From assembly GCA_022563855.1 (NCBI GenBank), contig JADFMN010000006.1:62001-126000 (forward strand): 64,000 nucleotides of DNA, given 5' to 3'. Positions within the stretch are counted from its first letter, which is position 1. Every line of letters begins with the position of its first letter. The translations under genes and the position numbers were made by a program. The stretch comes from Armatimonadota bacterium (lineage in GTDB: Bacteria; Armatimonadota; Fimbriimonadia; Fimbriimonadales; Fimbriimonadaceae). Positions 63,975 through 64,000 of the stretch are shown one piece after another. The notes under the pieces are model-generated. The model did no database searches. It saw nothing but the letters and a program-made list of their open reading frames with translations, and was not told the origin of the DNA.

Positions 63975-64000
63975 ATGAAAGCTCTGATTGCAGCCGCAAG
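63975..64000 (+). CDS. Start of a further gene, cut by the window edge
   Basis: The ATG at 63975 begins MKALIAAA and runs off the window after 8 codons. It starts 4 nt after the mutS2 stop. The start resembles sugar-nucleotidyltransferases (MKALIAAAGxGTR) but is too short to assign. Confidence 0.35.

Overview
This window most likely comes from the chromosome of a diderm bacterium of the Armatimonadota (Fimbriimonadia-like). That is an inference, not a database result. It rests on prepilins of the FTLIELLVVIAIIAILA...PVFGRAK type, high coding density and GC, and diderm markers: secretin, TolC, RND pump, lipoproteins and a Kdo-pathway isomerase. I see no phage, plasmid, IS or CRISPR features.

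Layout. 1-2004 (minus): a truncated and a complete copy of a paralogous membrane protein pair plus a third membrane protein, with a repeat-bearing spacer. 2071-3392 (minus): hemW, preceded and overlapped by a very small ORF with an in-frame TGA that looks like a selenoprotein gene. 3462-6580: a Tat-type beta-propeller protein convergent with argS, which carries two in-frame insertions of palindromic repeats.

6785-39564 is a nearly complete type IV pilus locus. It holds pilB, pilT, pilC and a pilD enlarged by an inserted domain. Next come four genes with pilin-type or PilX-like N-termini and two giant secreted propeller proteins (1593 and 2313 aa), which look like a PilV/W/X/Y1-type tip module. 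Then come pilM, pilN, pilO, a PilP-like lipoprotein, an STN-domain protein and the secretin pilQ.

39648-48483 is housekeeping: aroK-aroB, a PASTA-domain (pseudo)kinase, rpe, ribD, pdxT, arginase, kdsD, rplU-rpmA. 48556-54092 holds a GGDEF protein with a decayed HD-GYP domain, a clostripain-like lipoprotein with Cys replaced by Ser, a solitary rpsR and a DUF3187-like protein. 54208-60949 is an efflux operon (AbrB-type regulator, TolC, adaptor, RND pump). The window closes with a DNRLRE-like secreted protein, mutS2 and the first codons of another gene.

Several genes show a -10-like hexamer only 6-10 nt before the start codon and no Shine-Dalgarno sequence, suggesting leaderless transcription. 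The most notable item is the candidate Sec gene (3210-3380). It has a UxxC motif, a hairpin of bacterial SECIS geometry just after the TGA, and a GTGA overlap with hemW that exists only if the TGA is read through.
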